Shown here: one piece after another, positions 1-5,106 of the stretch
Numbering within the stretch: the first letter of the stretch is position 1
How the letters are laid out: the number at the start of each line of letters is the position of its first letter
Assembly: GCA_903909905.1 (NCBI GenBank)
Contig: CAIVXP010000371.1
Coordinates: forward strand, 1-5,106
Reading direction: 5' to 3'
Source of the DNA: Akkermansiaceae bacterium
GTDB taxonomy: Bacteria; Verrucomicrobiota; Verrucomicrobiia; Verrucomicrobiales; Akkermansiaceae
DNA length: 5,106 nt
Program-made: the position numbers and the translations under genes
Notes under the pieces: generated by a model
Database searches by the model: none
Told to the model about the DNA's origin: nothing
Seen by the model: only the letters and a program-made list of their open reading frames with translations

Positions 1-551
1 CCGCCCGGATATGGCAGCCCGAGCATCTTGCCCACTTTGTCGAATGCCTCGCCGGCCGCATCATCGCGCGTGCCACCAAGCCGCGTGTAATGGCCCGCAC
101 GCTCGACATCGAGCAAGAGCGTGTGACCGCCGGAAACAATCAGCGCCAAGTGCGGCGGCACGGAACTGCGATCAAGAAACGGCGAGAGCAAGTGGCCCTC
201 GAGGTGGTTGATCCCAAGAAAAGGGCGATCAAGCGCGCAGGCGATACCCTTCGCGACAGTGCTGCCGATCAGCAACGATGATGCGAGGCCGGGCCCGGTG
301 GTGGCAGCGAAGGCATCGACCTCGTCAACCGCGACGGATGCCTTGGCAAGGGCCGCTTCTACCAGCGCGCGCACATGCAGCGAGTGGTTGCGCGAGGCCA
401 GCTCGGGCACCACGCCGCCATGCTCGCGATGCAGCGGAATCTGCGATGAAATTTCCGACGCGAGAATTTCCGCGCAGCCGCCTGCTTCGCCACGCACGAT
501 GGCGACCGCGGTTTCATCGCAGGAGGATTCGATCGCCAGAAGCAGGGCCAC
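1..551 (-). CDS. tsaD: TsaD, tRNA N6-adenosine threonylcarbamoyltransferase (partial, N-terminal 183 residues)
   Basis: This is the catalytic subunit that transfers the threonylcarbamoyl group from threonylcarbamoyl-AMP to A37 of ANN-decoding tRNAs, forming t6A in the cytoplasm; in bacteria it works with TsaB and TsaE, and TsaC makes the intermediate. I translated the minus strand from a GTG at 549-551. The protein opens with MALLLAIESSCDET, the usual ASKHA-type start of the family. Then come HGGVVPELASRNH (44-56), TTGPGLASSLLIG (84-96), the metal-binding N-H-L-E-G-H (His116, His120), SGGHT (140-144) and D-D-A-A-G-E-A-F-D-K (163-172). The frame is open to the window edge; full-length relatives are about 340 residues, so roughly half is missing. 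The GTG was chosen because upstream in-frame codons give only a non-conserved stretch (the only alternative is a TTG at 588-590) before the stop shared with the preceding gene. No clear Shine-Dalgarno site is visible. It lies 51 bp downstream of the antiporter gene, so co-transcription is likely. Confidence 0.95.
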   Translation of the reverse strand, partial: MALLLAIESSCDETAVAIVRGEAGGCAEILASEISSQIPLHREHGGVVPELASRNHSLHVRALVEAALAKASVAVDEVDAFAATTGPGLASSLLIGSTVAKGIACALDRPFLGINHLEGHLLSPFLDRSSVPPHLALIVSGGHTLLLDVERAGHYTRLGGTRDDAAGEAFDKVGKMLGLPYPG

Positions 552-602
552 GCGGGGATGCTGAAGGGAAAATTTCCGGAAACCGATCAAAAACCGCAGA
601 GC

Positions 603-2354
603 TCACGCTCGTTCATCCACCACATCGCGGACGATTTGTTCGGCATCGATGTCGTTTCGTTCGTAGGTCGAAACCGCGGCCTGCACCATCGCCACGGCGG
701 TTTCGCGTTCATCATGGATCACCCGCACGCCAAGCTCGCGCAGGCGCTCGACCTCGGCATGGTACTTTGCGCGACCAAAGATCAGCACATCGGGATTGCG
801 CTCGCGCACCAGCGGCACGGCCGCACAGGTGGCATTGACCGCCGGAAAGGTGAAGGCCACGAGGCGCGCGCGGCCGATGCCCGCAAGGTCAAGCGCCTCA
901 ACATGGGTCGCATCCGCAAACAGCACAGCTTGGCCCTGTGCCTTCAGGTGTCGCACGGTTTCGGCATTCATCTCCAGCACCAGCGTATCGACACCGCAAC
1001 GCGTGAGCGCCTCATTAAGAGCGCGACCGACCGGGCCGTAACCGCAAATGACGGCATGGTCGCTGATTTTTTTGATCGAGCCCGAGAGCGCGGCCTGATC
1101 CACGCTGCTGCGGCGGATGCTCATCAGGCCTTTGGCCTCCAACCATTTTGCGACGCGCGGCACGCTGCGCATGAGCGTCGGCACGACGGCCATCGTGACT
1201 GCGGTGCAAACGAGCAGCATTTGTTCGGTGGCGGGCTCGAGCGGACGGAAGCCACTGGCCTTGCCGATCAGCACGAGCGTGAACTCACCCGAGCTGGAGA
1301 GCGCCGCCGCGGCCAAGAGCGATGGCCTGCCGGAAAGTTTCAGCGCTTTCAGCACGAAGAAAACCACCGCACCCTTGAGCGTGAGAATCAACGCGCTACC
1401 CGCGAGCACGAGCATCCAATGTTCCGCGACCACGCGCAGGTCGATGAGCAAACCCACCGAAATGAAAAAGATCGCGAGAAACAAATCCTTGAACGGAAGG
1501 ATCTCGGCGAGGATGCGATGACTGTAAATCGACTCGCTCACCACCAAGCCGGCGGCAAAAGCACCAAGCGCGAGCGACAGATCGAGCGCACCACCGGCAT
1601 AGGCCACGCCCGCGCAGAGGCCGACGACCGTGAGCGTGAAAAGCTCGCGACTGCGCGTTGCTGCCACCGCATGCAGCAGCGGCGTGATGCCGAAACGCCC
1701 GAACAATCCGGCCCCCGCCAGAAAGAGCAAACCTTTCAGCAAGGCGCCACCGAGGTTGGTGGCAAGATTGCCACTGCCACCCTGATAAAGGATCGGCAGA
1801 AGCAGGAAAAATACGATGACGAGAATATCCTGAAACAGCGCGATACCGAGCGCGGCGCGCGCACCAGGGCTGTTTTGCTGACCGGAGTCCTGAAACGATT
1901 TCATCGCGACAGCGGTCGAGCTCAAGGCCATGGCGACACCGAGCACGATGCAATCGACTGCGGGAAATCCCAACGCAGCCGCAAGCCCGCCTGCTATAAG
2001 CGAAGTGATAGCCACTTGCAGGCCACCGCCGATCAACGCCGAGCGCCAAAGATGACGCAACTCGGTGAGCGAAAATTCGATTCCCAGCGTGAACATCAGC
2101 AGCACCACGCCGATCTCCGCCAGCTCGCGAATCACCGGGCCGCCATGGTCGCCTCCCGTAAGCCATGTGAGGCCCGAGTTGCCGATCAGCACGCCGCATA
2201 AAAGATAACCGACCAACAGGCTCTGGCGAATGCGGATCAGGATCAGCGATAGCAACACCGCAAGCACCAGCACCAGCGTCAGCAACGCAAAGAGCGGCGA
2301 AATTTCGGTCGCGCCAGCCGCAAGCGGGATCCAATCAAAGTTCATCCATTCCAT
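603..2354 (-). CDS. KefB/KefC-type CPA2 monovalent cation:proton antiporter with TrkA-N domain
   Basis: This is a 583-residue inner-membrane protein predicted to exchange K+ (or Na+) for protons. About 12-13 hydrophobic segments fill residues 17-396. Family signatures are VGYLLCGVLIGNSGL (48-62), F-T-L-G-I-E-F-S (88-95), S-S-T-A-V-A-M-K (145-152) and the ion-site Q175-D176 in ALFQDILVI; QD rather than ND or DD is typical of the Kef side of CPA2. A soluble Rossmann-type TrkA-N/RCK domain follows at about 433-548, with G-Y-G-P-V-G (438-443), an acidic strand end at E461 and F-A-D-A-T (479-483). There is no RCK-C domain after it. Length fits KefB/KefC/YbaL relatives (about 560-620). E. coli KefB/C are gated by glutathione adducts and NAD(H); whether that holds here cannot be read from the sequence. 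The ATG at 2354 gives MEWMNFDW; the in-frame ATG at 2345 is possible. Only a weak GAAGAA sits upstream, and it lies inside a hairpin (2354-2380). The gene sits between ygfZ and tsaD. Confidence 0.93.
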   Translation of the reverse strand: MEWMNFDWIPLAAGATEISPLFALLTLVLVLAVLLSLILIRIRQSLLVGYLLCGVLIGNSGLTWLTGGDHGGPVIRELAEIGVVLLMFTLGIEFSLTELRHLWRSALIGGGLQVAITSLIAGGLAAALGFPAVDCIVLGVAMALSSTAVAMKSFQDSGQQNSPGARAALGIALFQDILVIVFFLLLPILYQGGSGNLATNLGGALLKGLLFLAGAGLFGRFGITPLLHAVAATRSRELFTLTVVGLCAGVAYAGGALDLSLALGAFAAGLVVSESIYSHRILAEILPFKDLFLAIFFISVGLLIDLRVVAEHWMLVLAGSALILTLKGAVVFFVLKALKLSGRPSLLAAAALSSSGEFTLVLIGKASGFRPLEPATEQMLLVCTAVTMAVVPTLMRSVPRVAKWLEAKGLMSIRRSSVDQAALSGSIKKISDHAVICGYGPVGRALNEALTRCGVDTLVLEMNAETVRHLKAQGQAVLFADATHVEALDLAGIGRARLVAFTFPAVNATCAAVPLVRERNPDVLIFGRAKYHAEVERLRELGVRVIHDERETAVAMVQAAVSTYERNDIDAEQIVRDVVDERA

Positions 2355-2380
2355 TGTTCTTCATTGCGATCGAAGAACAA
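2354..2380 (-). promoter_or_regulatory. Perfect 9-bp inverted repeat over the kef ribosome-binding region and start codon
   Basis: On the minus strand TTGTTCTTC is followed by a 9-nt loop GATCGCAAT and then GAAGAACAA, a perfect 9-bp inverted repeat. The 3' arm holds the only SD-like sequence (GAAGAA), and its last A is the first base of the antiporter ATG. In mRNA the hairpin would bury the ribosome-binding region, which suggests translational control. An overlapping out-of-frame ATG in the loop and 3' arm opens a 9-codon ORF (2365 down to 2336). A DNA operator is the alternative. The pairing is seen directly; the role is inference. Confidence 0.5.
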
Positions 2381-2420
2381 GACGAAAGCAGGCCGCACGC
2401 CAACGCGGAAGGGAATGTGA

Positions 2421-3266
2421 TCAAGCCCTCACCTCAAGTGGATGTCGCGTGCCATCGGGGCTCATAAAGTGAACCTCAAGCGCGCCGCGTTTCAGATAGG
2501 CCATGATGTCGCGTTTGCCGCCGGATGAGGCGGGCGAAACGCTGGTGATTTCACCGGCGGGCTTGCCTGCGGCATCGAGCAATACCGATTCCATCGAGAC
2601 GCTGGCATCGACTCTCGCGTGAATGAGCCGCTTGTTGAGCTTGCCCGCGTGCTTGATGCGCGAGATCACCTCTTGGCCGATGTAGCAGCCTTTGTGATAG
2701 GAAATGTCTGATGCATCGAGACCCGCTTCGGGTGGTAGCAGGCCGTCGTAAAGTTCGCGATCCCGTGCGGGCACGCCGTGGGCGATGCGAAAGGCTTCGA
2801 GCGCATCGCCTTGCAGCAAAGGAAACGATTCCGAAAATTTCACCGTCACTCCGGCAGGGATCCACCAATCGGTGCCCGTGACGCCGAAGCGTGCGGAATC
2901 GCGCGCGATCACGCCTGCAGGCGCGGCACCGGGATCGGCGGTGAAATGAACGAGCGACCACTCGCCGCTTAGATTTTTCACTTCGACATCATCGGCAATG
3001 AGGTAGCGCGTGAGGCGTGCTTCGAGCGCCTCCGCATCCACGCCTGAAGCGGAGACCCACAGCGCGCCATCGTTTGATTTTATGAGCCACACGCGAAACT
3101 GCAGGCGGCCTTTCGCATCGGTGACGCATGAGGGCAGGGCGGATGTTTCCTGATCGAGGCGACGAACATCCTGAGTAAGCTGGCCATTGAGAAAGCGGGT
3201 GGCGTCGGGCCCGCGAAATTCCAGCAATGCAGGCGAGCCGCAATCGATTCTGCGCGCTTCGCTCAT
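2421..3266 (-). CDS. ygfZ: YgfZ/CAF17-like folate-binding protein (Fe-S enzyme maintenance)
   Basis: This 281-residue cytoplasmic protein belongs to the GcvT-related YgfZ (COG0354) family. These proteins bind folate and support a subset of Fe-S enzymes, notably the tRNA methylthiotransferase MiaB in E. coli. The decisive signature is K-G-C-Y-I-G-Q-E at 192-199, with the conserved Cys194, followed by VISRIKHAGKLNKRL (200-214). The N-terminus has the family pattern LEFRGPDATRFLNGQLTQDV (15-34), and PPEAGLDASDISYH (178-191) precedes the motif. It is somewhat shorter than E. coli YgfZ (326 residues) but looks complete, with an in-frame C-terminal segment PASSGGKRDIMAYLKRGAL (245-263). The ATG overlaps the stop of the preceding gene as ATGA (3263-3266), and no Shine-Dalgarno site is visible, so translation is probably coupled. 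The kef gene follows 66 bp downstream. The family is clear. The symbol follows the E. coli orthologue, and the client enzymes in this organism are unknown. Confidence 0.92.
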   Translation of the reverse strand: MSEARRIDCGSPALLEFRGPDATRFLNGQLTQDVRRLDQETSALPSCVTDAKGRLQFRVWLIKSNDGALWVSASGVDAEALEARLTRYLIADDVEVKNLSGEWSLVHFTADPGAAPAGVIARDSARFGVTGTDWWIPAGVTVKFSESFPLLQGDALEAFRIAHGVPARDRELYDGLLPPEAGLDASDISYHKGCYIGQEVISRIKHAGKLNKRLIHARVDASVSMESVLLDAAGKPAGEITSVSPASSGGKRDIMAYLKRGALEVHFMSPDGTRHPLEVRA

Positions 3267-4129
3267 TGCTTGCGCTGGAGTGCGAGCTCGACAAGGCGTG
3301 CTGCCTGCTGGCGAATGCCTCGCATGCCATCCGGCGTTGGCACTTGCCCTTCCTCGAGTGCCATTTCCGCACGAAGCCCGGCAAGAAGGTCGCGCATGGC
3401 GAGGTAGTTTGGTCGCTCGGAAATCCGCGGTTCGAGGCCGGCGATCGACTCAGTGTAATAGTCGGCGATGTCTTCGCGCATCACTTTGCTTGCGCGCTCT
3501 TCGGAAAACTGTTTGTCGACGGCGACGGTTGAAACTTCGAGTGCGCGAATCCACCCGCCCATGGAGATCAGATGGGCTAGGTCGGCGTCTTTGAGTGAGA
3601 CGAGCTCTGCCTCGACATCGCGCTGGGTGGCGGCGAGCTCTTTCTTGAGTTGCGCGACATCCGCTTTCTTGGCGCTGTCGAGCAAGCTTGCCGCATGGCG
3701 GTTTACACGATCGCCCGCGCCGAGCGCCTTGCCATAGCGCGTAAGGTCCGCGGCAAGGCTTTCGACTTTGTCGAGTTGTTCGGCTTGGACGACGAGGAAT
3801 CCGTTGGCAATCAGGAAGCCGAGTTCGATGGCAAGATCGGCGCGGTCGAGCGGCATCCGAGCTGGCATCGGCCGATCAGTTTCGACCAATGGCAGGGGCA
3901 TGAGAAACTGCAATGTGTCGAACAGTTTGGAAATCGACGGTGCGGTGAATTCATTGATGCCGAGTTCCTCGCGCATGTGTTCATCGTCGAGCAGGTCGGC
4001 CGGAATTTCGTTTGCTTCGGTGGCGGGCTTTTCCTCCGCAGGCTTCTCCTGCGCGTGAAGCGGAAGTGTGAGTGCGGTCATCAGTGACAACGCGGGAAAC
4101 AATCGGCGGATCATGCGCGAGGATGGCAT
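3263..4129 (-). CDS. Exported protein of unknown function with a coiled-coil segment
   Basis: I do not recognise a family for this 288-residue protein. It begins with a Sec-type signal peptide: basic residues (R5, R8, R9), a hydrophobic core LFPALSLMTALTLPL (10-24) and a likely cleavage after L-H-A (24-26) before QEKP. A low-complexity Glu/Lys/Pro/Ala linker (27-40) follows, then an acidic stretch DLLDDEHMREELGINEF (45-61). A heptad-like, Lys/Glu/Ala-rich helix at about 151-181 (SAKKADVAQLKKELAATQ and onward) suggests a coiled coil. The mature chain has no cysteine, transmembrane segment or visible catalytic motif. It is probably periplasmic or envelope-associated. The start could be the ATG at 4127-4129 or the in-frame ATG five codons later (MIRRLFP), which gives an equally good signal peptide; neither has a strong Shine-Dalgarno site. 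It is the first gene after a strong terminator and overlaps ygfZ by 4 bp, so it probably leads the operon. Confidence 0.85.
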   Translation of the reverse strand: MPSSRMIRRLFPALSLMTALTLPLHAQEKPAEEKPATEANEIPADLLDDEHMREELGINEFTAPSISKLFDTLQFLMPLPLVETDRPMPARMPLDRADLAIELGFLIANGFLVVQAEQLDKVESLAADLTRYGKALGAGDRVNRHAASLLDSAKKADVAQLKKELAATQRDVEAELVSLKDADLAHLISMGGWIRALEVSTVAVDKQFSEERASKVMREDIADYYTESIAGLEPRISERPNYLAMRDLLAGLRAEMALEEGQVPTPDGMRGIRQQAARLVELALQRKQ

Positions 4130-4153
4130 GCCCGCCGCGGATCCGCAACTGGC

Positions 4154-4177
4154 AAAAACCGGCCCACCGATCGGGCC
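4154..4177 (-). terminator. Weak terminator- or attenuator-like hairpin in the leader of the exported-protein gene
   Basis: Read on the minus strand, GGCCC, a 7-nt loop GATCGGT and GGGCC form a 5-bp GC stem followed by GGTTTTT. The stem is short, so intrinsic termination would be weak at best. It lies 25 nt before the ATG at 4129 and about 30 nt after the strong terminator, so it may be the second of a tandem pair or a leader structure. Confidence 0.3.
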
Positions 4178-4207
4178 CTGAGCACCTCGCGTCCTGCAAA
4201 GGCTCGC

Positions 4208-4246
4208 AAAAAAAACACCCCCAACGCCGGAGGCCGGCGCTGGGGG
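4208..4246 (-). terminator. Strong Rho-independent terminator after the ribbon-helix-helix gene
   Basis: On the minus strand CCCCCAGCGCCGG, a CCT loop and CCGGCGTTGGGGG form a 13-bp stem with a single G-U pair, followed by TG and an unbroken run of eight T. It starts 48 bp past the stop codon at 4295 and closes that gene. The plus-strand reading has no T tract after the stem, so it acts in one direction only. Confidence 0.93.
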
Positions 4247-4294
4247 TAGTTGAACCCTTGCGGATGAGTTGACGGTTAGTAACAGGTCGGCGGC

Positions 4295-4570
4295 TTAGTA
4301 AGCGCCAAGACCGCTCTTGCGACCGGCCTTACCCTTTGGGGGCGACTTAACTGCTTTCACTGCCTTGCCTGATTTGCTGGCGTAGCTTGCCGGTTCTTCC
4401 CGCAACATCGGATTGGTTCCGAAGTGTTCGGCGGCATCAAGCCACTGGCGCACTGCGAGACGCAGAACGGCAGATCGCGAGATAGCCATCTTGTTGGCGA
4501 GTTGATCGACACGCGCCTGAAGTTCGGCGGGCAGTCGGACGGGTATTGGATCCATAGTCTTTTTGTACAT
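4295..4570 (-). CDS. Small ribbon-helix-helix (CopG/Arc-type) DNA-binding protein with lysine-rich tail
   Basis: This 91-residue protein carries a ribbon-helix-helix fold in its first half: a short beta strand PIPVRLP (8-14), helix A from PAELQARVDQLANKM (14-28) and, after the I-S-R-S turn (30-33), helix B AVLRLAVRQWLDAAEHF (34-50). Such proteins dimerise through the strand, which inserts into the DNA major groove; they are often repressors or antitoxins. The C-terminal tail (about 66-85) is rich in Lys, Ala and Gly (K66, K69, K72, K75, K79, K81, R84, K85), suggesting extra non-specific DNA binding. No toxin gene lies next to it, and a strong terminator follows it, so it appears to be transcribed alone. 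That favours a solitary regulator over an antitoxin. The start may be the ATG at 4570 or the in-frame ATG at 4555 (MDPIPVRLP), where the conserved domain begins. An AGGA at 4594-4597 is too far from either. Its target is unknown. Confidence 0.82.
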   Translation of the reverse strand: MYKKTMDPIPVRLPAELQARVDQLANKMAISRSAVLRLAVRQWLDAAEHFGTNPMLREEPASYASKSGKAVKAVKSPPKGKAGRKSGLGAY

Positions 4571-4637
4571 CGGTTTTACATTGTTGCGGTTTTTCCTCGG
4601 GGTATCAAGAATTCATTCGGTATTTGGCCTATCTACT

Positions 4638-4685
4638 AATTCTAATTACCTAGCTTATACAATGGTCAAAATTGTTATACATGAC
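4638..4685 (-). promoter_or_regulatory. Possible promoter/operator region of the ribbon-helix-helix gene
   Basis: On the minus strand there are two -10-like hexamers, TATAAC and TATAAG, inside TGTATAA repeats exactly 20 bp apart (plus-strand TTATACA at 4655-4661 and 4675-4681). Between them lies the inverted repeat ACAAT-7-ATTGT (4659-4675). A TTGACC followed after 19 nt by TAGAAT is another poor sigma70-type match. No pair has ideal spacing, so no single promoter can be fixed. Repeats spaced by two helical turns are typical of ribbon-helix-helix operators, and autoregulation is possible; that is inference. Confidence 0.3.
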
Positions 4686-4834
4686 AAGTGTATTCATTGC
4701 GTGGCTTGAAAATAATTTCCTAGCGCCGGCGTGAAGCTTCCTCGAGCAGATATTGGGGGCGCTTAATCCCTTTGAGTATCAGGCTTTGGGGCGATAGGTC
4801 ACGACCCGAAATCGCGGGTATTCATCGCTCGATG

Positions 4835-4862
4835 TTTGGGGAAAGCCCGCGGGAGCCCCAAA
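4835..4862. repeat. Inverted repeat enclosing a CCCGCGGG palindrome
   Basis: TTTGGGG (4835-4841) and CCCCAAA (4856-4862) are perfect 7-bp inverted arms around a 14-nt spacer that itself holds the palindrome CCCGCGGG (4846-4853). It sits downstream of plsC. On the minus strand the T tract lies before the stem, not after it, so it is not a standard intrinsic terminator for plsC. It could be a 3' mRNA structure or a protein-binding site. Confidence 0.4.
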
Positions 4863-4896
4863 AAAACCACAGTCGACTTTTGTACATTAATTGTAA

Positions 4897-5106
4897 TTAC
4901 AGTGCCTCGATGGCAGCCATGATGCGTTTGGCGATCCGATCGTAGTCGGCCTTGCCTTTGGCTGACTCCCGCTCCTCTTGGGTGAGTACGATGGGTGGGC
5001 CGACGGTGACCGTGATGCGTGAGAATCGGATGCGGCCCGAGCCGCGCGGCAGGGCTTCGCGGGCGCCGCGGATGCGGACGGGTTGGATCGGTACGCCGGA
5101 CTTCGC
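4897..5106 (-). CDS. plsC: PlsC-type 1-acyl-sn-glycerol-3-phosphate acyltransferase (partial, C-terminal 69 residues)
   Basis: This is the C-terminal end of a lysophosphatidate acyltransferase-like membrane-associated enzyme, which adds the second acyl chain to make phosphatidic acid in phospholipid synthesis. I translated the minus strand from the window edge to a TAA at 4897-4899. The visible part starts AKSGVPIQPVRIRGAREALP, where V-P-I-Q-P-V matches block IV of the PlsC/LPLAT family, followed by G-S-G-R-I-R-F and I-T-V-T-V-G-P-P-I, the usual beta strands near the domain end. An amphipathic helical tail DYDRIAKRIMAAIEAL closes the protein. The catalytic H-x4-D and E-G-T-R blocks lie outside the window, so activity cannot be judged. 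It may be a stand-alone PlsC or the end of a larger protein with a C-terminal acyltransferase domain. A gap of 326 bp separates it from the next gene, so it probably belongs to a different transcription unit. Confidence 0.82.
   Translation of the reverse strand, partial: AKSGVPIQPVRIRGAREALPRGSGRIRFSRITVTVGPPIVLTQEERESAKGKADYDRIAKRIMAAIEAL

Larger units (their letters stand above)
4571..4896. other. AT-richer intergenic gap between plsC and the ribbon-helix-helix gene
   Basis: No gene with family support is present in these 326 bp. The stretch nearest the regulator (about 4571-4720) is clearly richer in A and T than the rest of the window and should hold its promoter. It contains a pair of TTATACA direct repeats, a 5-bp inverted repeat (4659-4675), an AUG-UAA start-stop (4576-4581), an inverted repeat at 4835-4862, a small hairpin ACCCG/CGGGT (4804-4819) and palindromes GAAGCTTC (4733-4740) and TGTAATTACA (4892-4901). 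I see no convincing intrinsic terminator for plsC here. A 21-codon minus-strand reading frame (4822-4887) has no support beyond its start context. Confidence 0.6.

Noticed and set aside
573..582. Palindrome TTTCCGGAAA between kef and tsaD as a terminator or operator
   Set aside because: It has no loop for an RNA hairpin and no T tract after it, and it lies in the 51-bp gap of an apparent operon; there is too little to call it a site.
558..2201. Long plus-strand open frame of 547 codons
   Set aside because: It lies entirely antisense to the clear antiporter gene. Its translation is rich in His, Arg, Gln and Glu with no domain or membrane pattern, as expected of a shadow frame in GC-rich coding DNA.
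1396..2334. 312-codon minus-strand frame inside the antiporter gene
   Set aside because: It is an out-of-frame reading of the same strand, Arg/Ala/Cys-rich with no recognisable motif; the in-frame protein has full family signatures.
3650..4087. 145-codon plus-strand frame (and neighbours at 3187-3594, 3227-3532 and 3768-4058)
   Set aside because: These are antisense to the exported-protein gene, whose signal peptide and 4-bp overlap with ygfZ argue it is the real one. None of the plus-strand frames has a recognisable family.
4804..4862. Structured non-coding RNA or riboswitch in the gap
   Set aside because: Only short hairpins (5-7 bp) are present and no known riboswitch core or terminator follows them.
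4609..4877. Clustered palindromic restriction-type sites (GAATTC, AAGCTT, CTCGAG, GTCGAC) suggesting a cloning junction
   Set aside because: They are scattered over almost 270 bp, not packed as a polylinker, and no vector sequence is visible; six-base palindromes are expected by chance.

Overview
The window is GC-rich bacterial chromosome. Every gene I can support lies on the minus strand, so transcription runs from high to low coordinates. The most likely host is a Gram-negative-type bacterium. Verrucomicrobiota is my best guess, from the general character of the proteins (a YgfZ paralogue with a P-E-A-G-L segment before the K-G-C-Y-x-G-Q-E motif, an exported protein of unknown family, a small ribbon-helix-helix protein with a lysine-rich tail) and from weak Shine-Dalgarno sites. 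That assignment is inference only.

Layout in the direction of transcription: (1) 5106-4897, the last 69 codons of a PlsC-type 1-acyl-glycerol-3-phosphate acyltransferase. (2) 4896-4571, an AT-richer gap of 326 bp with several short repeats and palindromes. (3) 4570-4295, a small ribbon-helix-helix DNA-binding protein, closed by a strong intrinsic terminator at 4246-4208. (4) 4129-3263, an exported protein of unknown family with a coiled coil. (5) 3266-2421, a YgfZ/CAF17-like folate-binding protein overlapping gene 4 by 4 bp (ATGA). (6) 2354-603, a KefB/KefC-type CPA2 cation:proton antiporter with a C-terminal TrkA-N domain. (7) 551-1, the N-terminal half of TsaD, the t6A tRNA-modification enzyme, starting at GTG and running off the window.

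Genes 4-7 look like one operon: same strand, gaps of -4, 66 and 51 bp, and no intrinsic terminator between them. The strong terminator at 4208-4246 separates this operon from the small regulator gene upstream. The operon mixes housekeeping roles: a periplasmic or envelope protein, Fe-S enzyme maintenance (YgfZ), cation/pH homeostasis (Kef) and tRNA A37 modification (TsaD). One possible functional thread is that YgfZ supports radical-SAM methylthiotransferases such as MiaB, while TsaD makes t6A, the substrate of the MiaB relative MtaB.

I do not see a mobile element, CRISPR array, tRNA, rRNA or defence system. The most notable non-coding signals are a perfect 9-bp inverted repeat whose 3' arm covers the ribosome-binding region of the kef gene, the terminator plus a second weak hairpin upstream of gene 4, and repeats in the regulator's upstream region. 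This is mostly an ordinary housekeeping region; the findings are modest.
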